A DNA stretch of 61,144 nucleotides, from contig NZ_NQWI01000021.1 of assembly GCF_002532535.1 (NCBI RefSeq), forward strand, positions 1-61,144, read 5' to 3'. Below the pieces are notes generated by a model. It saw only the letters and a list, made by a program, of their open reading frames with translations. It ran no database searches and was not told where the DNA came from. Of this stretch, positions 26,710 to 36,250 are shown piece by piece. Made by a program: the position numbers and the translations under genes. Within the stretch, counting starts at the first letter, position 1; each line of letters starts with the position of its first letter. This DNA comes from Candidatus Viridilinea mediisalina (lineage in GTDB: Bacteria; Chloroflexota; Chloroflexia; Chloroflexales; Chloroflexaceae).

Positions 26710-27936
26710 ATGGAAGAACTGATGAGGACCGCTGACGATCCGAACGCGACCACTCCGCCGCCTGACCACGATGAGTATGGCGCTTCCTTTGAGGAGGAGG
26801 AGCGCGCACTGATGGAGCAATTCCTCAGCGACCCCGCACACGACTATCGCAACCTTAAGTATGGCGATACAGCCGATGGCAAGATTATGCGCGTTGATCG
26901 CGATGAGCTATTGGTTGATGTTGGTGCAAAGGCTGAAGGGGTCGTGCCTGCACGTGAGATGCAGTCCCTCGCGCCAGAAGATCGCGCCGCATTGCAAGTC
27001 GGCGACACGATCTTGGTCTTTGTTGTCCAGTCTGAGGACAAAGAGGGCCGTGCGATCCTCTCGGTGGACAAAGCGCGCCAAGAGCGTAGTTGGCGCCTGC
27101 TTCAGGCTGCCCACGAATCGGGTGATGTGATTAGCGCCCGCGTGGTGAATTACAACAAGGGTGGCCTGCTTGTGAATCTTGATGGCGTCCGTGGCTTTGT
27201 CCCTGCCTCCCAGGTGACCGGCATTAGCCGCGGCCCCGATACGCAGAAGCAGTCCGATATGGCCCGTATGGTCAATACCGATCTGCAACTCAAGGTCATC
27301 GAGATTAACCGCAATCGTAACCGGCTCATCCTCTCTGAACGGCAAGCCGTTCAAGAGTCGCGCGAGAGCAAAAAGGATGAGTTGCTGATTAACCTCAGTG
27401 AGGGCGATGTCCGCACCGGGGTCATTAGCTCAGTCTGTGATTTCGGCGCCTTTGTAGATATTGGCGGTGCTGATGGACTGGTTCATCTCTCAGAAATCTC
27501 TTGGAGCCGTGTGAAGCATCCCGCTGAGGTACTCAAGGTCGGCGATAAGGTTGAGGTGGCGATCCTCAGCATTGACCAAGATCGTAAGCGGATTGCGCTT
27601 TCGATTAAACGTACCCAGCGTGAACCATGGACGCGTGCGGGTGAACGATACCAGCTTGGGCAGATTGTCGAAGGGACGATTACCCAGTTGGCATCCTTTG
27701 GTGCCTTCGCACGGATTGAAGATGGGATCGAGGGACTCATCCATATTTCTGAGATGGGTGATGAACGCATCCAGCATCCCAAAGAGGTTGTGAGTGAGGG
27801 GATGCCCATCCAAGCACGCATTATTCGCATTGATCCGGCACGTAAGCGCATGGGCCTCAGTCTGCGTCTTAATCGCGATGACGCCGAAGGTGAAGATGAA
27901 GGTGATGTGCCCGCCGATCCGAATGGAGAAGCTTAA
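26710..27936 (+). CDS. S1-domain RNA-binding protein (ribosomal protein S1-like)
   Basis: A 408-residue protein with four S1 (OB-fold) repeats, starting about at GDTADGKIMRVD, GDVISARVVNYN, GDVRTGVISSVC and GQIVEGTITQLA. The third and fourth carry the canonical FGAFVDIGGADGLVHLSEIS and FGAFARIEDGIEGLIHISEM. The N-terminus is acidic. It probably helps load mRNA on the 30S subunit, as short S1 forms do outside Proteobacteria. ATG 26710 follows AAGG by seven bases; TTG 26671 is a weaker alternative. clpC starts immediately after the stop codon (zero spacing). Confidence 0.88.
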   Translation: MEELMRTADDPNATTPPPDHDEYGASFEEEERALMEQFLSDPAHDYRNLKYGDTADGKIMRVDRDELLVDVGAKAEGVVPAREMQSLAPEDRAALQVGDTILVFVVQSEDKEGRAILSVDKARQERSWRLLQAAHESGDVISARVVNYNKGGLLVNLDGVRGFVPASQVTGISRGPDTQKQSDMARMVNTDLQLKVIEINRNRNRLILSERQAVQESRESKKDELLINLSEGDVRTGVISSVCDFGAFVDIGGADGLVHLSEISWSRVKHPAEVLKVGDKVEVAILSIDQDRKRIALSIKRTQREPWTRAGERYQLGQIVEGTITQLASFGAFARIEDGIEGLIHISEMGDERIQHPKEVVSEGMPIQARIIRIDPARKRMGLSLRLNRDDAEGEDEGDVPADPNGEA

Positions 27937-30465
27937 ATGTCTGACCTCTATAGTAAATTTACACGGCGAGCCAAGCAGGTGCTTCAACTTGCCCATGAAG
28001 AGGCGCGCTCGTTTAATCATCCCTATATTGGCACCGAACATATTCTGTTGGGGCTGATCCGTGAGAGTGAGGGCATTGCTGCTCGCGTCCTCGATGATCT
28101 CGGTGTCAAACTGGCCCAGGCCCGCAGCGCGGTTGAGTTTATTGTTGGTAAGGGTGAAGGTTCACCCATGACTGACCAAGAGTTGACGGCGCGTGCCCAG
28201 AAGGTGATTAAGTATGCGATTGAGGAGGCGAGCCGCCTCAATCATCACTATATCGGTACCGAGCATCTGTTGCTTGGCTTGGTGCGTAATGGCGAAGGCG
28301 TCGCTACGGGCGTCCTCGATATTATGAATGTTTCGCTCGAACAGGTGCGGAACCAGGTGATGCGTGTGCTGCGCCACGGTACCGCCGGTAGCGTCGAGCA
28401 ACGTTCCGGTACGACCGGCCAATCCGCAGCCCAGCGCCAGTCCAAGACGCCCTACCTGGACGCCCTTGGTACTGATCTCACTGAGATGGCTGAAGGCGGT
28501 CGGCTCGATCCGATCATTGGCCGGCAGCACGAGATCGAGCGCGTCATCCAGATTCTTTCGCGCCGCACCAAGAATAATCCGGCCCTTATTGGTGAGCCGG
28601 GGGTTGGCAAGACCGCTATTGTCGAAGGTTTGGCCCAACGCATTATTCAGGGCGATGTGCCCGATAGCATCAAGGGTAAACGGGTCGTTACCCTCGATAT
28701 GGGTGCGCTCGTCGCCGGTACCAAGTATCGCGGCCAGTTTGAGGAACGCCTCAAGCGGGTGATTGATGAGATTAAAGAGACGCGCTGCATCCTCTTCATT
28801 GATGAGTTCCATACCATTATTGGGGCCGGTGGGGCCGAAGGTACCCTTGATGCGGCCAATATCCTCAAGCCGGCCCTTTCGCGTGGTGAACTCCAGACAA
28901 TTGGAGCTACTACGCTCGATGAGTACCGCAAGTACATCGAGCGCGATGCGGCCCTTGAGCGGCGCTTCCAACCTGTGATGGTGGACGAGCCAAACCTTGA
29001 TGATACCGTCCTCATTCTGCGCGGGATCAAGTCGCGCTATGAGGACTTCCACCAACTGCAGATCTCCGATGAGGCGATTAAAGCCGCTGCCGCCCTCTCG
29101 GCGCGCTATGTGCCCGACCGCCAACTGCCCGATAAGGCCATCGATCTGATTGATGAGGCCGCCAGCCGGGTACGCATGTACCGCAGTGCCACGCCGCCTC
29201 AACTGCGCGATGCCCTGCGTGGCCTTGAGGCGCTGCGCAAAGAGCGTGAGGCCGCTATTGAGGATAAGCAGTTCGATCTGGCGAACGATCTGCGTGAACG
29301 CGAAGAGCGCATGCAGAATCGCATCACCTCGATTGAAGCCGAGATTGCTGAAGCCGGTGGGGTTGAACGGGTCGCTGAACGCCCCTATGTCACCGATGAG
29401 GACATCGCTGAAGTGGTCGGCATGTGGACTGGTATTCCAGTCACGCGGCTCAAGGGCGATGAGACGATGCGCCTCATGCAGATGGAGAATTTCCTGCATA
29501 ACCGCGTGGTCGGTCAGCAAGAGGCGATTGTGACGATCTCGAAGGCGGTACGTCGCGCCCGCGCCGGTCTGAAAGACCCCAAACGCCCGATTGGGAGCTT
29601 CATCTTCCTGGGGCCAACCGGCGTCGGTAAGACTGAGTTGGCCAAGACTTTGGCCGAGTTCATGTTTGGCTCGGAAGAGAGCCTGATCAAGATTGATATG
29701 TCGGAGTTCCAAGAGCGCCACACCACCTCGCGCTTGGTCGGCTCGCCGCCAGGCTATGTCGGCTACGGCGAGGGCGGGCAGCTTACCGATGCGGTGCGCC
29801 GTAAACCCTACAGTGTCGTCCTCTTCGACGAGATTGAAAAGGCTCACCCCGATGCTTTCAATCTGCTGCTCCAGGTGCTGGAGGACGGGAACCTCACCGA
29901 TGGCAAGGGGCGTAAGGTTGATTTCCGCAACACGATCATCATTATGACCTCCAATGTGGGCACCGAGCATATTCGACGCGCTAGTCGCATTGGCTTTGGC
30001 AGCAACGCCGATGAGATTGACCAAGGCGATATGCGGCGCAAGGTGGATGACGCCCTCAAGGCGCTCTTCCGCCCCGAATTCCTCAACCGCATTGATGCCA
30101 ACATTATCTTCCACCCACTCACCACCGAAGAGATCCAGCGCATCACGAGCTTTATGCTGCGACGTGTCCAGGTGCAACTGGACGAGCATCAGATGAGCTT
30201 GGAGGTTGAGCAGGATGCCCTCGATATTCTGGCACGGCGCGGCTACGACCCGGCCTTTGGTGCGCGTCCGCTGCGGCGCATTATCACCAATCTGATCGAA
30301 GACCCCCTGGCCGAAGGTTTGCTTGAGGGCAAATTCCGATCGGGAGATGTCATCATCGTAGACACCGAAAATGAGGAGTTGCGCATGCGCTCGCGCCACC
30401 AGATCAATGGCGCTGGTGATGCGGCTCAGGACGAGACTGAAGCAAATGCCGCGTTGGTAGAATAA
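27937..30465 (+). CDS. clpC: ATP-dependent Clp protease ATP-binding subunit ClpC
   Basis: Hexameric AAA+ unfoldase that feeds substrates to ClpP. The 842-residue protein has a double Clp_N domain (1-145), the first AAA+ with Walker A GEPGVGKT (219-226) and LFIDEFHTI, a UVR-type middle coiled coil (about 425-460), and the second AAA+ with GPTGVGKT (559-566) and [15 protein letters not shown]2-small domain closes the protein. The UVR segment distinguishes ClpC from ClpA. It is directly coupled to the S1-like gene upstream. The TAA stop overlaps the first base of a family B repeat. Confidence 0.96.
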   Translation: MSDLYSKFTRRAKQVLQLAHEEARSFNHPYIGTEHILLGLIRESEGIAARVLDDLGVKLAQARSAVEFIVGKGEGSPMTDQELTARAQKVIKYAIEEASRLNHHYIGTEHLLLGLVRNGEGVATGVLDIMNVSLEQVRNQVMRVLRHGTAGSVEQRSGTTGQSAAQRQSKTPYLDALGTDLTEMAEGGRLDPIIGRQHEIERVIQILSRRTKNNPALIGEPGVGKTAIVEGLAQRIIQGDVPDSIKGKRVVTLDMGALVAGTKYRGQFEERLKRVIDEIKETRCILFIDEFHTIIGAGGAEGTLDAANILKPALSRGELQTIGATTLDEYRKYIERDAALERRFQPVMVDEPNLDDTVLILRGIKSRYEDFHQLQISDEAIKAAAALSARYVPDRQLPDKAIDLIDEAASRVRMYRSATPPQLRDALRGLEALRKEREAAIEDKQFDLANDLREREERMQNRITSIEAEIAEAGGVERVAERPYVTDEDIAEVVGMWTGIPVTRLKGDETMRLMQMENFLHNRVVGQQEAIVTISKAVRRARAGLKDPKRPIGSFIFLGPTGVGKTELAKTLAEFMFGSEESLIKIDMSEFQERHTTSRLVGSPPGYVGYGEGGQLTDAVRRKPYSVVLFDEIEKAHPDAFNLLLQVLEDGNLTDGKGRKVDFRNTIIIMTSNVGTEHIRRASRIGFGSNADEIDQGDMRRKVDDALKALFRPEFLNRIDANIIFHPLTTEEIQRITSFMLRRVQVQLDEHQMSLEVEQDALDILARRGYDPAFGARPLRRIITNLIEDPLAEGLLEGKFRSGDVIIVDTENEELRMRSRHQINGAGDAAQDETEANAALVE

Positions 30466-30535
30466 TACCAATTACCATTGAGCATGCCGCATGCCCAATG
30501 ACAATCTAGCGTATTGAGATACCATGCTCGGCTTT
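30465..30535. repeat. Truncated family B element after clpC
   Basis: ATACCAATTACCATTGAGCA starts on the last base of the clpC TAA. The interior is shortened, and the end reads GAGATACC. Confidence 0.65.
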
Positions 30536-30573
30536 CAGCTATCGGATTTGGCAAACCTCTCACCATGCGCTCA

Positions 30574-30602
30574 TTCACAACACAGTGCCCAAGTGCTATA
30601 CT
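30574..30602 (+). promoter_or_regulatory. Promoter for the riboswitch-ATPase unit
   Basis: TTCACA (30574-30579), a 17-bp spacer and TATACT (30597-30602) place the transcript start just before the riboswitch. Confidence 0.6.
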
Positions 30603-30611
30603 GAAGCTGTG

Positions 30612-30735
30612 AGGGATGCCACACGATCCCTCCCTGGGGAGTAGCCAACCGCATCTGCGGAGCTGAACGTCGTCAGCACGGCCTTATGGCCCGGCGTTCA
30701 GATCGTGGTCACACGATAGGCGAGACCATCGCGTC
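30612..30735 (+). ncRNA. yybP-ykoY (Mn2+) riboswitch
   Basis: The conserved loop GGGGAGTAGCC (30637-30647) and the distal CACACGATAGGCGAGACC (about 30710-30727) match the two metal-binding loops of the yybP-ykoY family, joined by a GC-rich arm (GGCCTTATGGCC). Mn2+ binding in this family turns on exporters. The 3' strand (GAGACCATCGCG) is shared with the terminator at 30721-30764, giving a clear transcriptional expression platform. Confidence 0.85.
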
Positions 30736-30764
30736 GTATGTTACGTCGTGATGGTCTCGTTTTG
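30721..30764 (+). terminator. Riboswitch-controlled intrinsic terminator
   Basis: CGAGACCATCGCG pairs with CGTGATGGTCTCG, followed by TTTTG. The upstream strand is also the 3' side of the riboswitch, so folding is mutually exclusive. Confidence 0.82.
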
Positions 30765-30797
30765 TGTGGCCGAGGCCATCTCTGGGGAGGTTTGATC

Positions 30798-33539
30798 ATG
30801 CAACCGATAGTTGACGGCGGGCCGACTGCGCCCCGCCCGCTTCCTGCTGCGCCGCTAACGGCTTGGCATCATGAGGATGTGCCCACAACCCTTGCGGCCT
30901 TGACGACAACCAGTGACGGCTTGAGTGACACAGTAGCGGCAGAGCGACGGGCCCAATGTGGCTTGAATGAACTGCATGAGCAGCAGACGCGCCGCCCCCT
31001 GCTCATGTTGCTTGAGCAGTTTACCAATGTCATGGTGCTGATTCTGCTGGCAGCAGCCCTGCTTTCGCTTTTTCTCGATAAACAGCTCGAGGCGGGGGCG
31101 ATCTTTGCGATTGTGGGCCTCTTTGCGCTGCTAGGCTTCTTTCAGGAGTATCGGGCTGAACGGGCGATTGCCGCCCTGAAGCGCTTGAGCGTGCCCCATG
31201 TGCGGGCCTATCGCAATGGGCAGTTGGGCGAGCTTTCGGCCCGCGACTTGGTGCCCGGTGATGTCATCCTGCTCGAGGCGGGTAATCTTGTGCCTGCGGA
31301 TCTCCGTATCATCGAGAGTGTCAATCTACGCATCCAAGAGGCTGCACTAACTGGTGAGTCGCTGCCGATCAGTAAGCAGAGCGAAGCCCTAGCCCAGCAA
31401 GCTGTCCCCTTGGCCGAACGGCGCAATATGGGCTACCTGGGCACCACCGTGAGCTATGGCCGTGGTCGGGCTGTGGTGGTCGCCACAGGCATGCAGACCG
31501 AATTGGGCAAGATTGCGACCATGTTGCAGCAGGTCAGCCATGCCCCTACGCCACTCCAACAGCGCCTTGATCGTGTCGGTAAGCAGCTTGCCGTTGCCGG
31601 TATTGTGGTTGCCCTGCTGATCTTGGGGCTGGGCTTAGTCATGGGCGAAAGCCTGGGCGCCATGCTCCTCACCGCCATCTCGGTGGCCGTAGCCGTGATT
31701 CCTGAAGGACTGCCTGCCGTCGTCACCTTTACACTGGCGCTGGGCGGCCAGCGGATGCTACGCCGTCAAGCGCTGATCCGCAAGCTACCCGCCGTTGAGA
31801 CCCTCGGCTCTGTGACGATCATCTGCTCCGATAAGACCGGCACGCTCACCGAGAATCGCATGACGGTGACGCGCTTGGTTACGACAGGCACCATGGTGGC
31901 GCAGCCTAACGGCCTGGCTGATCACGAGCAGGGGCTGCTTTTAGCGGCTGGAGTACTCTGCAACGATGCCGAATTGCAGCCCACGTCCGATTCGGGCGCT
32001 TATCGCATCCTCGGCGATCCGACGGAGGGGGCCTTGCTGGTAGCAGCAGCCAATGCTGGGCTGCTGAAAGCTGAGTTGCAGCAAGCCTTGCCCCGCGTTA
32101 GCGAGTTGCCATTTGATAGCGAACGCAAACGTATGACCACGCTGCATGCACGAGGGGGGGCGGCGCTTGATCAACGCTTGGCCCAAGTTTGGGGCCAGAC
32201 TAGCTTTATGCCTGCTGCTGAGTTGCTTGCACTCACCAAAGGTGCGGTGGATGGGCTGCTCGAAGTGACCAGCCAAGTGTGGGTGCATGGCCAGGCTGAA
32301 GTCCTCGATGAGGCGTGGCGAGCAAAGATTCTGGCTGAAAATAGTGCCCTAGCGAGCAATGGCATGCGTGTACTCGGCATAGCTTTTCGGCCTCTACCCA
32401 CCGAGACCGCTACAGAATTGGTTGAACGCGAGTTGATCTTTCTGGGCCTCGTGGCCATGATCGATCCACCACGCCCAGAGGTGGCCGCAGCGGTGGCGAC
32501 ATGCCGCACAGCGGGGATTCGTCCGCTCATGATCACCGGCGACCATCCGCTTACCGCAAGCTATATCGCCCGCGAACTGGGGATTACCCAAGATAGCATG
32601 GTGGTGACGGGAGCAGAGTTGGATCAGGCGGGCAATGCGGCCCTGCCGGAACTGGTGGCCCACAGCAACGTGTTTGCGCGCGTGAGTCCCGAACACAAGC
32701 TCAAGATTGTCGCGGCCCTGCGTAGCCAAGGTCATGTGGTGGCCATGACGGGCGACGGGGTCAATGATGCGCCCGCACTGAAACAGGCAGATATTGGCGT
32801 TGCCATGGGCATTACGGGTACCGATGTGGCCCGCGAAGCATCGGACATGGTGTTGCGTGATGACAACTTTACCACGATTGTCGCTGCCGTAGAAGAGGGG
32901 CGCGTGATTTATGACAATCTGCGCCGTTTCGTCAAGTTTGCCGTGGCGGGCAACATCGGCAAAGTGGCGGTCATGCTCCTCTGGCCGCTCCTCATCAGTC
33001 TGAGTGGACTACCCAGCACAACGATGGTCGCGCTCTTGCCCTTGCAGTTACTCTGGCTCAACCTGATGACCGACGGGCTGTTGGGCTTGAGCATGGGCTT
33101 CGAGCCAGCCGAGCGCAGCGTGATGCAACGCCCCCCGCACCGGCCCAGCGACGGCATCTTCGCCGGGGGCATGGCTTGGCAGACGATCTGGGTGGGCATG
33201 GTGATTGGCCTCTTGAGTCTTGGAGCGGGTGGCTGGTACTATTGGCAAGGCTTGAGCCAATGGCAGACGGTCATGGTAACGAGTTTAGCCTTTTTGCAGG
33301 TCTTTCAAGCCTTAGGCACCCGCTCAACTAGTGCTTCACTCTGGAGCATCGGCATCTTCTCGAACCGGGTGATGTGGGGCATCATTGTACTCGTGGTAGG
33401 GCTACAGTTATTGGCCATCTACACGCCATTGAGCATCTTCCTGGGCATGCAGGCGCTCACCCTGTTTGATCTGCTGCTCTGCATCGGCCTGGGGGTGCTG
33501 CTCTTGGGGGCAATTGAGGGAGCGAAAGCTTTACGTTAG
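30798..33539 (+). CDS. Cation-transporting P-type ATPase (P2A, Ca2+/Mn2+ type)
   Basis: A 913-residue membrane pump. N-terminal cation-ATPase domain; actuator motif [11 protein letters not shown]4 motif [11 protein letters not shown]; phosphorylated Asp345 in [14 protein letters not shown]; hinge [23 protein letters not shown]6 [11 protein letters not shown] (N..TD as in PMR1/SERCA). The Mn2+ riboswitch upstream points to manganese efflux (established for this RNA family, inferred here). ATG 30798 has GGGGAGG seven bases upstream; the open frame from 30738 runs through the terminator and is not used. Confidence 0.93.
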   Translation: MQPIVDGGPTAPRPLPAAPLTAWHHEDVPTTLAALTTTSDGLSDTVAAERRAQCGLNELHEQQTRRPLLMLLEQFTNVMVLILLAAALLSLFLDKQLEAGAIFAIVGLFALLGFFQEYRAERAIAALKRLSVPHVRAYRNGQLGELSARDLVPGDVILLEAGNLVPADLRIIESVNLRIQEAALTGESLPISKQSEALAQQAVPLAERRNMGYLGTTVSYGRGRAVVVATGMQTELGKIATMLQQVSHAPTPLQQRLDRVGKQLAVAGIVVALLILGLGLVMGESLGAMLLTAISVAVAVIPEGLPAVVTFTLALGGQRMLRRQALIRKLPAVETLGSVTIICSDKTGTLTENRMTVTRLVTTGTMVAQPNGLADHEQGLLLAAGVLCNDAELQPTSDSGAYRILGDPTEGALLVAAANAGLLKAELQQALPRVSELPFDSERKRMTTLHARGGAALDQRLAQVWGQTSFMPAAELLALTKGAVDGLLEVTSQVWVHGQAEVLDEAWRAKILAENSALASNGMRVLGIAFRPLPTETATELVERELIFLGLVAMIDPPRPEVAAAVATCRTAGIRPLMITGDHPLTASYIARELGITQDSMVVTGAELDQAGNAALPELVAHSNVFARVSPEHKLKIVAALRSQGHVVAMTGDGVNDAPALKQADIGVAMGITGTDVAREASDMVLRDDNFTTIVAAVEEGRVIYDNLRRFVKFAVAGNIGKVAVMLLWPLLISLSGLPSTTMVALLPLQLLWLNLMTDGLLGLSMGFEPAERSVMQRPPHRPSDGIFAGGMAWQTIWVGMVIGLLSLGAGGWYYWQGLSQWQTVMVTSLAFLQVFQALGTRSTSASLWSIGIFSNRVMWGIIVLVVGLQLLAIYTPLSIFLGMQALTLFDLLLCIGLGVLLLGAIEGAKALR

Positions 33540-33596
33540 GGCCAACCTGCGGTATCCTATCACCCAGATGACATTACAGCATTAAAGAGCAAAACA

Positions 33597-33824
33597 ATGC
33601 CAGCACCATCATCACGCGGCCAGCGCCGCAAACCAATCCGCAGCTTGGGTAGCGGGACAGCAGCCAAACCAACTCCGGCCCTGGCCTACACCCAGCCCGC
33701 TCGCCCAGTTGAACCGCGCGACTACTCCCGCGACTACGCCGACGTGCGACGCGACCTACGCATGATTGCGCTTGTCAGCAGTCTGCTGCTTGTCGGCATG
33801 GTTGTGATCTCGTTTGTGTTGTGA
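33597..33824 (+). CDS. Small single-pass membrane protein
   Basis: 75 residues: a basic, Pro-rich N-terminus (about 1-52) and one C-terminal hydrophobic segment (MIALVSSLLLVGMVVISFVL). The topology resembles a tail-anchored protein. I recognise no family. It lies 57 bp after the ATPase and ends before a strong terminator. The ribosome-binding site is weak (AAAGAGC). Confidence 0.6.
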   Translation: MPAPSSRGQRRKPIRSLGSGTAAKPTPALAYTQPARPVEPRDYSRDYADVRRDLRMIALVSSLLLVGMVVISFVL

Positions 33825-33828
33825 GGAT

Positions 33829-33895
33829 GGGGGAGGCGAGGAGGCGAGAGGCGATGGCACTCTCGCCTCTCGCCTCTCGCCTCTCGCCTCCCTCA
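33829..33895. repeat. CTCTCGC heptamer array
   Basis: Four to five CTCTCGC heptamers (33860-33890) face GAGGCGAGAGGCG upstream, so the array can also fold into a hairpin. Confidence 0.75.
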
Positions 33896-33902
33896 CCGAA
33901 AA

Positions 33903-33945
33903 GCAAACGGGGCGGGGTGCAATGCTTGCACCCCGCCCCGTTTGC
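33903..33945. terminator. Bidirectional terminator between convergent genes
   Basis: A perfect 20-bp stem (beginning GCAAACGGGGCGGGG) with a TGC loop, flanked by A- and T-rich ends. It serves the small membrane protein gene on the plus strand and rpmE on the minus strand. Confidence 0.85.
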
Positions 33946-33958
33946 TTGTTCGCGTTTC

Positions 33959-34258
33959 CTACGCATCCTCGCCGTAGAGTTCCTTCAAGAGGCTCTTCTT
34001 CGGCTCAGGCTGGCTCTTGGCCGTGCGCTGCTTCTCAAGCGCCGCTTGGCGATCCTGAGAAGCACTGAGGCGCTTCATAAAGCGATCAACCTGACCAGCG
34101 GTATCAACAATACGCTGCTCACCCGTGTAGAAGGGATGGCAATTGGAGCAGATCTCAACACGTAGATTGGTACGGGTCGTACCAATCTGCCAACGGGTGC
34201 CACATGTCGTGCAGACAATCCCGTCCATATTATACTGGGGGTGGATGCCCTGCTTCAC
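33959..34258 (-). CDS. rpmE: 50S ribosomal protein L31 (zinc-binding form)
   Basis: 99 residues. The L31 core starts MKQGIHPQYN, with CxxC pairs CTTC and CSNC and the FYTGEQRIVDTAGQVDRF signature. The cysteines mark the zinc-containing (C+) form. A Lys/Gln/Glu-rich C-terminal extension of about 30 residues makes it longer than the ~70-residue norm. It is the last gene of the rplU-rpmA-rpmE unit, 12 bp after rpmA. Confidence 0.95.
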   Translation of the reverse strand: MKQGIHPQYNMDGIVCTTCGTRWQIGTTRTNLRVEICSNCHPFYTGEQRIVDTAGQVDRFMKRLSASQDRQAALEKQRTAKSQPEPKKSLLKELYGEDA

Positions 34259-34270
34259 CGTAAACTCCTC

Positions 34271-34549
34271 TTATTCCGCTGAAGCGATGGGCTGCTCGAG
34301 CGGAACCACACTGACCATCTTCTGGCTACGCGAATAGGGCTGGAACTTCACCACGCCCTCGATCATCGCATAGATCGTATAATCGCGGCCCAAGCCGACA
34401 TTCTTGCCCGGCTTGATCTTCGTGCCGGTCTGACGAACAATAATATTGCCGGGGACAACACGCTCGCCACCGTAGGCCTTCACCCCGCGCATCTTTGGCT
34501 TGCTATCGCGTCCATTGCGCGAGCTACCAACACCCTTTTTATGTGCCAT
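34271..34549 (-). CDS. rpmA: 50S ribosomal protein L27
   Basis: 92 residues. Starts [19 protein letters not shown], so no N-terminal propeptide of the Firmicutes type. The conserved [19 protein letters not shown] core is present. L27 stabilises tRNA at the peptidyl-transferase centre. Same transcription unit as rplU. Confidence 0.96.
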   Translation of the reverse strand: MAHKKGVGSSRNGRDSKPKMRGVKAYGGERVVPGNIIVRQTGTKIKPGKNVGLGRDYTIYAMIEGVVKFQPYSRSQKMVSVVPLEQPIASAE

Positions 34550-34627
34550 GATCTTTCCTCTAACCCTAGTCTATGAACAGACTGGTTGACTTGTTCAGCC
34601 GTTCACCTGTTCATTTGTTCTCACAAT

Positions 34628-34942
34628 TCACACTACAATCTCATGAATTTTAATCTGCGTATAGCGCTGGCGGTGACCCGTGCGGCGGCGGTAGCGCTTC
34701 TTATTGCGGTAGCGGAAGACGATAATTTTTTCGCCCTTCTGCTCGCCGAGCACCTCAGCCCGCACCTTCGCCCCGCTCACCAGCGGCGCACCAACCTTGA
34801 CCGACTCCCCATCGCCTACGAGCAGCACTTCACCCAACTCAATCTCACTGCCAGCTTCAGCCTGCTCAATCAGATCAATCTTGAGGATTTGGCCCTGCTC
34901 AACGCGGTACTGCATGCCGCGATCACGAATAATAGCGTACAC
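34628..34942 (-). CDS. rplU: 50S ribosomal protein L21
   Basis: 104 residues, standard length. Starts MYAIIRDRGMQYRVEQGQ and ends with the TGHRQRYTQIKIHEI signature. The start is GTG at 34942, preceded by GAGGAG. First gene of the unit, driven by a near-perfect promoter at 34999-35027. Confidence 0.95.
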   Translation of the reverse strand: MYAIIRDRGMQYRVEQGQILKIDLIEQAEAGSEIELGEVLLVGDGESVKVGAPLVSGAKVRAEVLGEQKGEKIIVFRYRNKKRYRRRTGHRQRYTQIKIHEIVV

Positions 34943-34998
34943 GTCGCTTCTCCTCGGAACATGAAAAGAGAGCGGGGTTACCGCCCTGCGCTCACGCG

Positions 34999-35027
34999 AT
35001 TATAGCAGAATCGACACCTTGTGTCAA
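34999..35027 (-). promoter_or_regulatory. Consensus promoter for rplU-rpmA-rpmE
   Basis: On the minus strand TTGACA (35027-35022), a 17-bp spacer and TATAAT (35004-34999) match the sigma70 consensus exactly. Confidence 0.85.
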
Positions 35028-35217
35028 TCCTTAGCGGACAAATGCTCCGCTCCGCGAGGTTGTTGTCCGCGGTAGCGACCGCTCGATGCCGATTCGTATG
35101 CTTGAGTACCGGACGCGGCTTGCCGCCATCTATCCAGACATGCCGGTCACGAGTGTGGTATGGTATGTAGGTGGGGTGGGGTGGGGTGGGCGACTCTGCG
35201 TTGCGCCAAGCCGCATT
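35028..35217. other. Gap upstream of the rplU promoter
   Basis: No gene or clear site recognised. There is a GGTGGGGTGGGGTGGGG 5-bp tandem run at about 35170-35190. Confidence 0.4.
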
Positions 35218-35314
35218 ATACCATTTACGATTGTAGATTGCAGATTGCCGAATATGGCGTCCCAATGGGCTTTCGCATTCTTGATGATGCGGAATGTTCA
35301 AGGGTAATAGGTAT
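35218..35314. repeat. MITE-like family B copy
   Basis: Starts ATACCATTTACGATTGTAG and ends AAGGGTAATAGGTAT; a near-complete copy with two heptamer units. Confidence 0.85.
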
Positions 35315-35317
35315 TAG

Positions 35318-35373
35318 TCGGCTGAAACTGGTGTTCCAACGTCAGTTCATAGACTTTTCAGACAGCCCCTAAG
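35318..35373. repeat. Degenerate family A right end
   Basis: GTCGGCTGAAACTGGTGTTC then CATAGACTTTTCAGACAGCCCCTAA: a decayed family A element lacking its left terminus, directly upstream of the EI24 gene. Confidence 0.7.
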
Positions 35374-35380
35374 GAAAAGC

Positions 35381-36133
35381 ATGCGCGATCTATTTGCTGG
35401 ACTAGGCTACCCGTGGCGGGCGTTGGGTCTGTTGCGGCGCACACCACGGCTCTGGAATTTTGTATTGATCCCGATTGGCCTCAATCTTGTGGTGGGCCTC
35501 GTGATCTATGTGGGGGTCTATTTCACGTTGTGGCGCATGTTGCAGGCGTGGCTTGCCGATAGTGCTGCATGGGCTGGGGTGGTGCTCTGGCTGCTCGGGG
35601 CGGTAACGGCAATCCTGCTGGCGGTTGCGGTCGCTTTTCTGATTGTGCGCTTTGGGGTGGTGCTTGGTTCGCCTTGGTATAGCCAACTCTCGGAGGAGTT
35701 GGAGGCGCTTATGATGGGCAAGGAGCCGGTGGATACGCCGTTTTCGTTGCGCCGGATTGCCTATGATCTCTGGCGGGCGTTGCTCTTTGAGTTCAAAAAG
35801 TTGGGCTTGGGTCTTACGCTCTGGATCATGTCGCTCTTGCTGCTGCTGCTGCCTTTGGGCGGGCCGTTTCTGCACGCTGCCGCAGGGATGCTGATTGGTG
35901 CTACGATCTCCTGCCTCGATTTTTTTGATGGCCCCCAAGAACGACGCTACTTCAGTTTTCGGCAGAAGTTGGCGACCATTCGCCAGACAATGCCAAGCAG
36001 TCTTAGCTTTGGGATCATCGCCTTTAGCTTGGTCTCGATCCCGCTCGTTAACCTCTTTGCGCTGCCACTCTGTGTGGCGGCGGGCAATATGCTGGTAATC
36101 GAGCGCACGTTGAATGATACCAATCACCCTTGA
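35381..36133 (+). CDS. EI24-domain membrane protein (CysZ-like)
   Basis: 250 residues with about four to five transmembrane helices in the EI24/CysZ arrangement. It starts LFAGLGYPWRALGLLRRTP and contains IVRFGVVLGSPWYSQLSEEL and LDFFDGPQERRYFSFRQKL, both typical of the family. CysZ imports sulfate in proteobacteria; no sulfate genes lie nearby, so the substrate is open. AAGGAAAAGC precedes ATG 35381. The last five codons and stop lie inside a family B repeat, so the native C-terminus may have been altered. Confidence 0.8.
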   Translation: MRDLFAGLGYPWRALGLLRRTPRLWNFVLIPIGLNLVVGLVIYVGVYFTLWRMLQAWLADSAAWAGVVLWLLGAVTAILLAVAVAFLIVRFGVVLGSPWYSQLSEELEALMMGKEPVDTPFSLRRIAYDLWRALLFEFKKLGLGLTLWIMSLLLLLLPLGGPFLHAAAGMLIGATISCLDFFDGPQERRYFSFRQKLATIRQTMPSSLSFGIIAFSLVSIPLVNLFALPLCVAAGNMLVIERTLNDTNHP

Positions 36134-36228
36134 ATATGGCGCATTATCAAGAACGCTAACGCCCATTGGGACGCCATGTTCGGTAATCTGCAATCTGCAA
36201 TCTGCAATTCTACAATCGTAAATGGTAT
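36117..36228. repeat. MITE-like family B copy overlapping EI24 3' end
   Basis: Starts GATACCAATCACCCTTGAAT and ends ATCGTAAATGGTAT, with about three AATCTGC heptamers. Its first 17 bp encode the last codons of the EI24 gene. Confidence 0.85.
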
Positions 36229-36250
36229 AAGAACGGGGTACAATGATGCT

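Noticed and set aside
28162-30471. 769-codon minus-strand frame opposite clpC
   Set aside because: Long only because of GC-biased third positions on the ClpC strand; no motif and no promoter or ribosome-binding site.
30738-30797. Upstream extension of the P-type ATPase
   Set aside because: It would begin inside the riboswitch terminator; ATG 30798 has a strong Shine-Dalgarno and fits the family.
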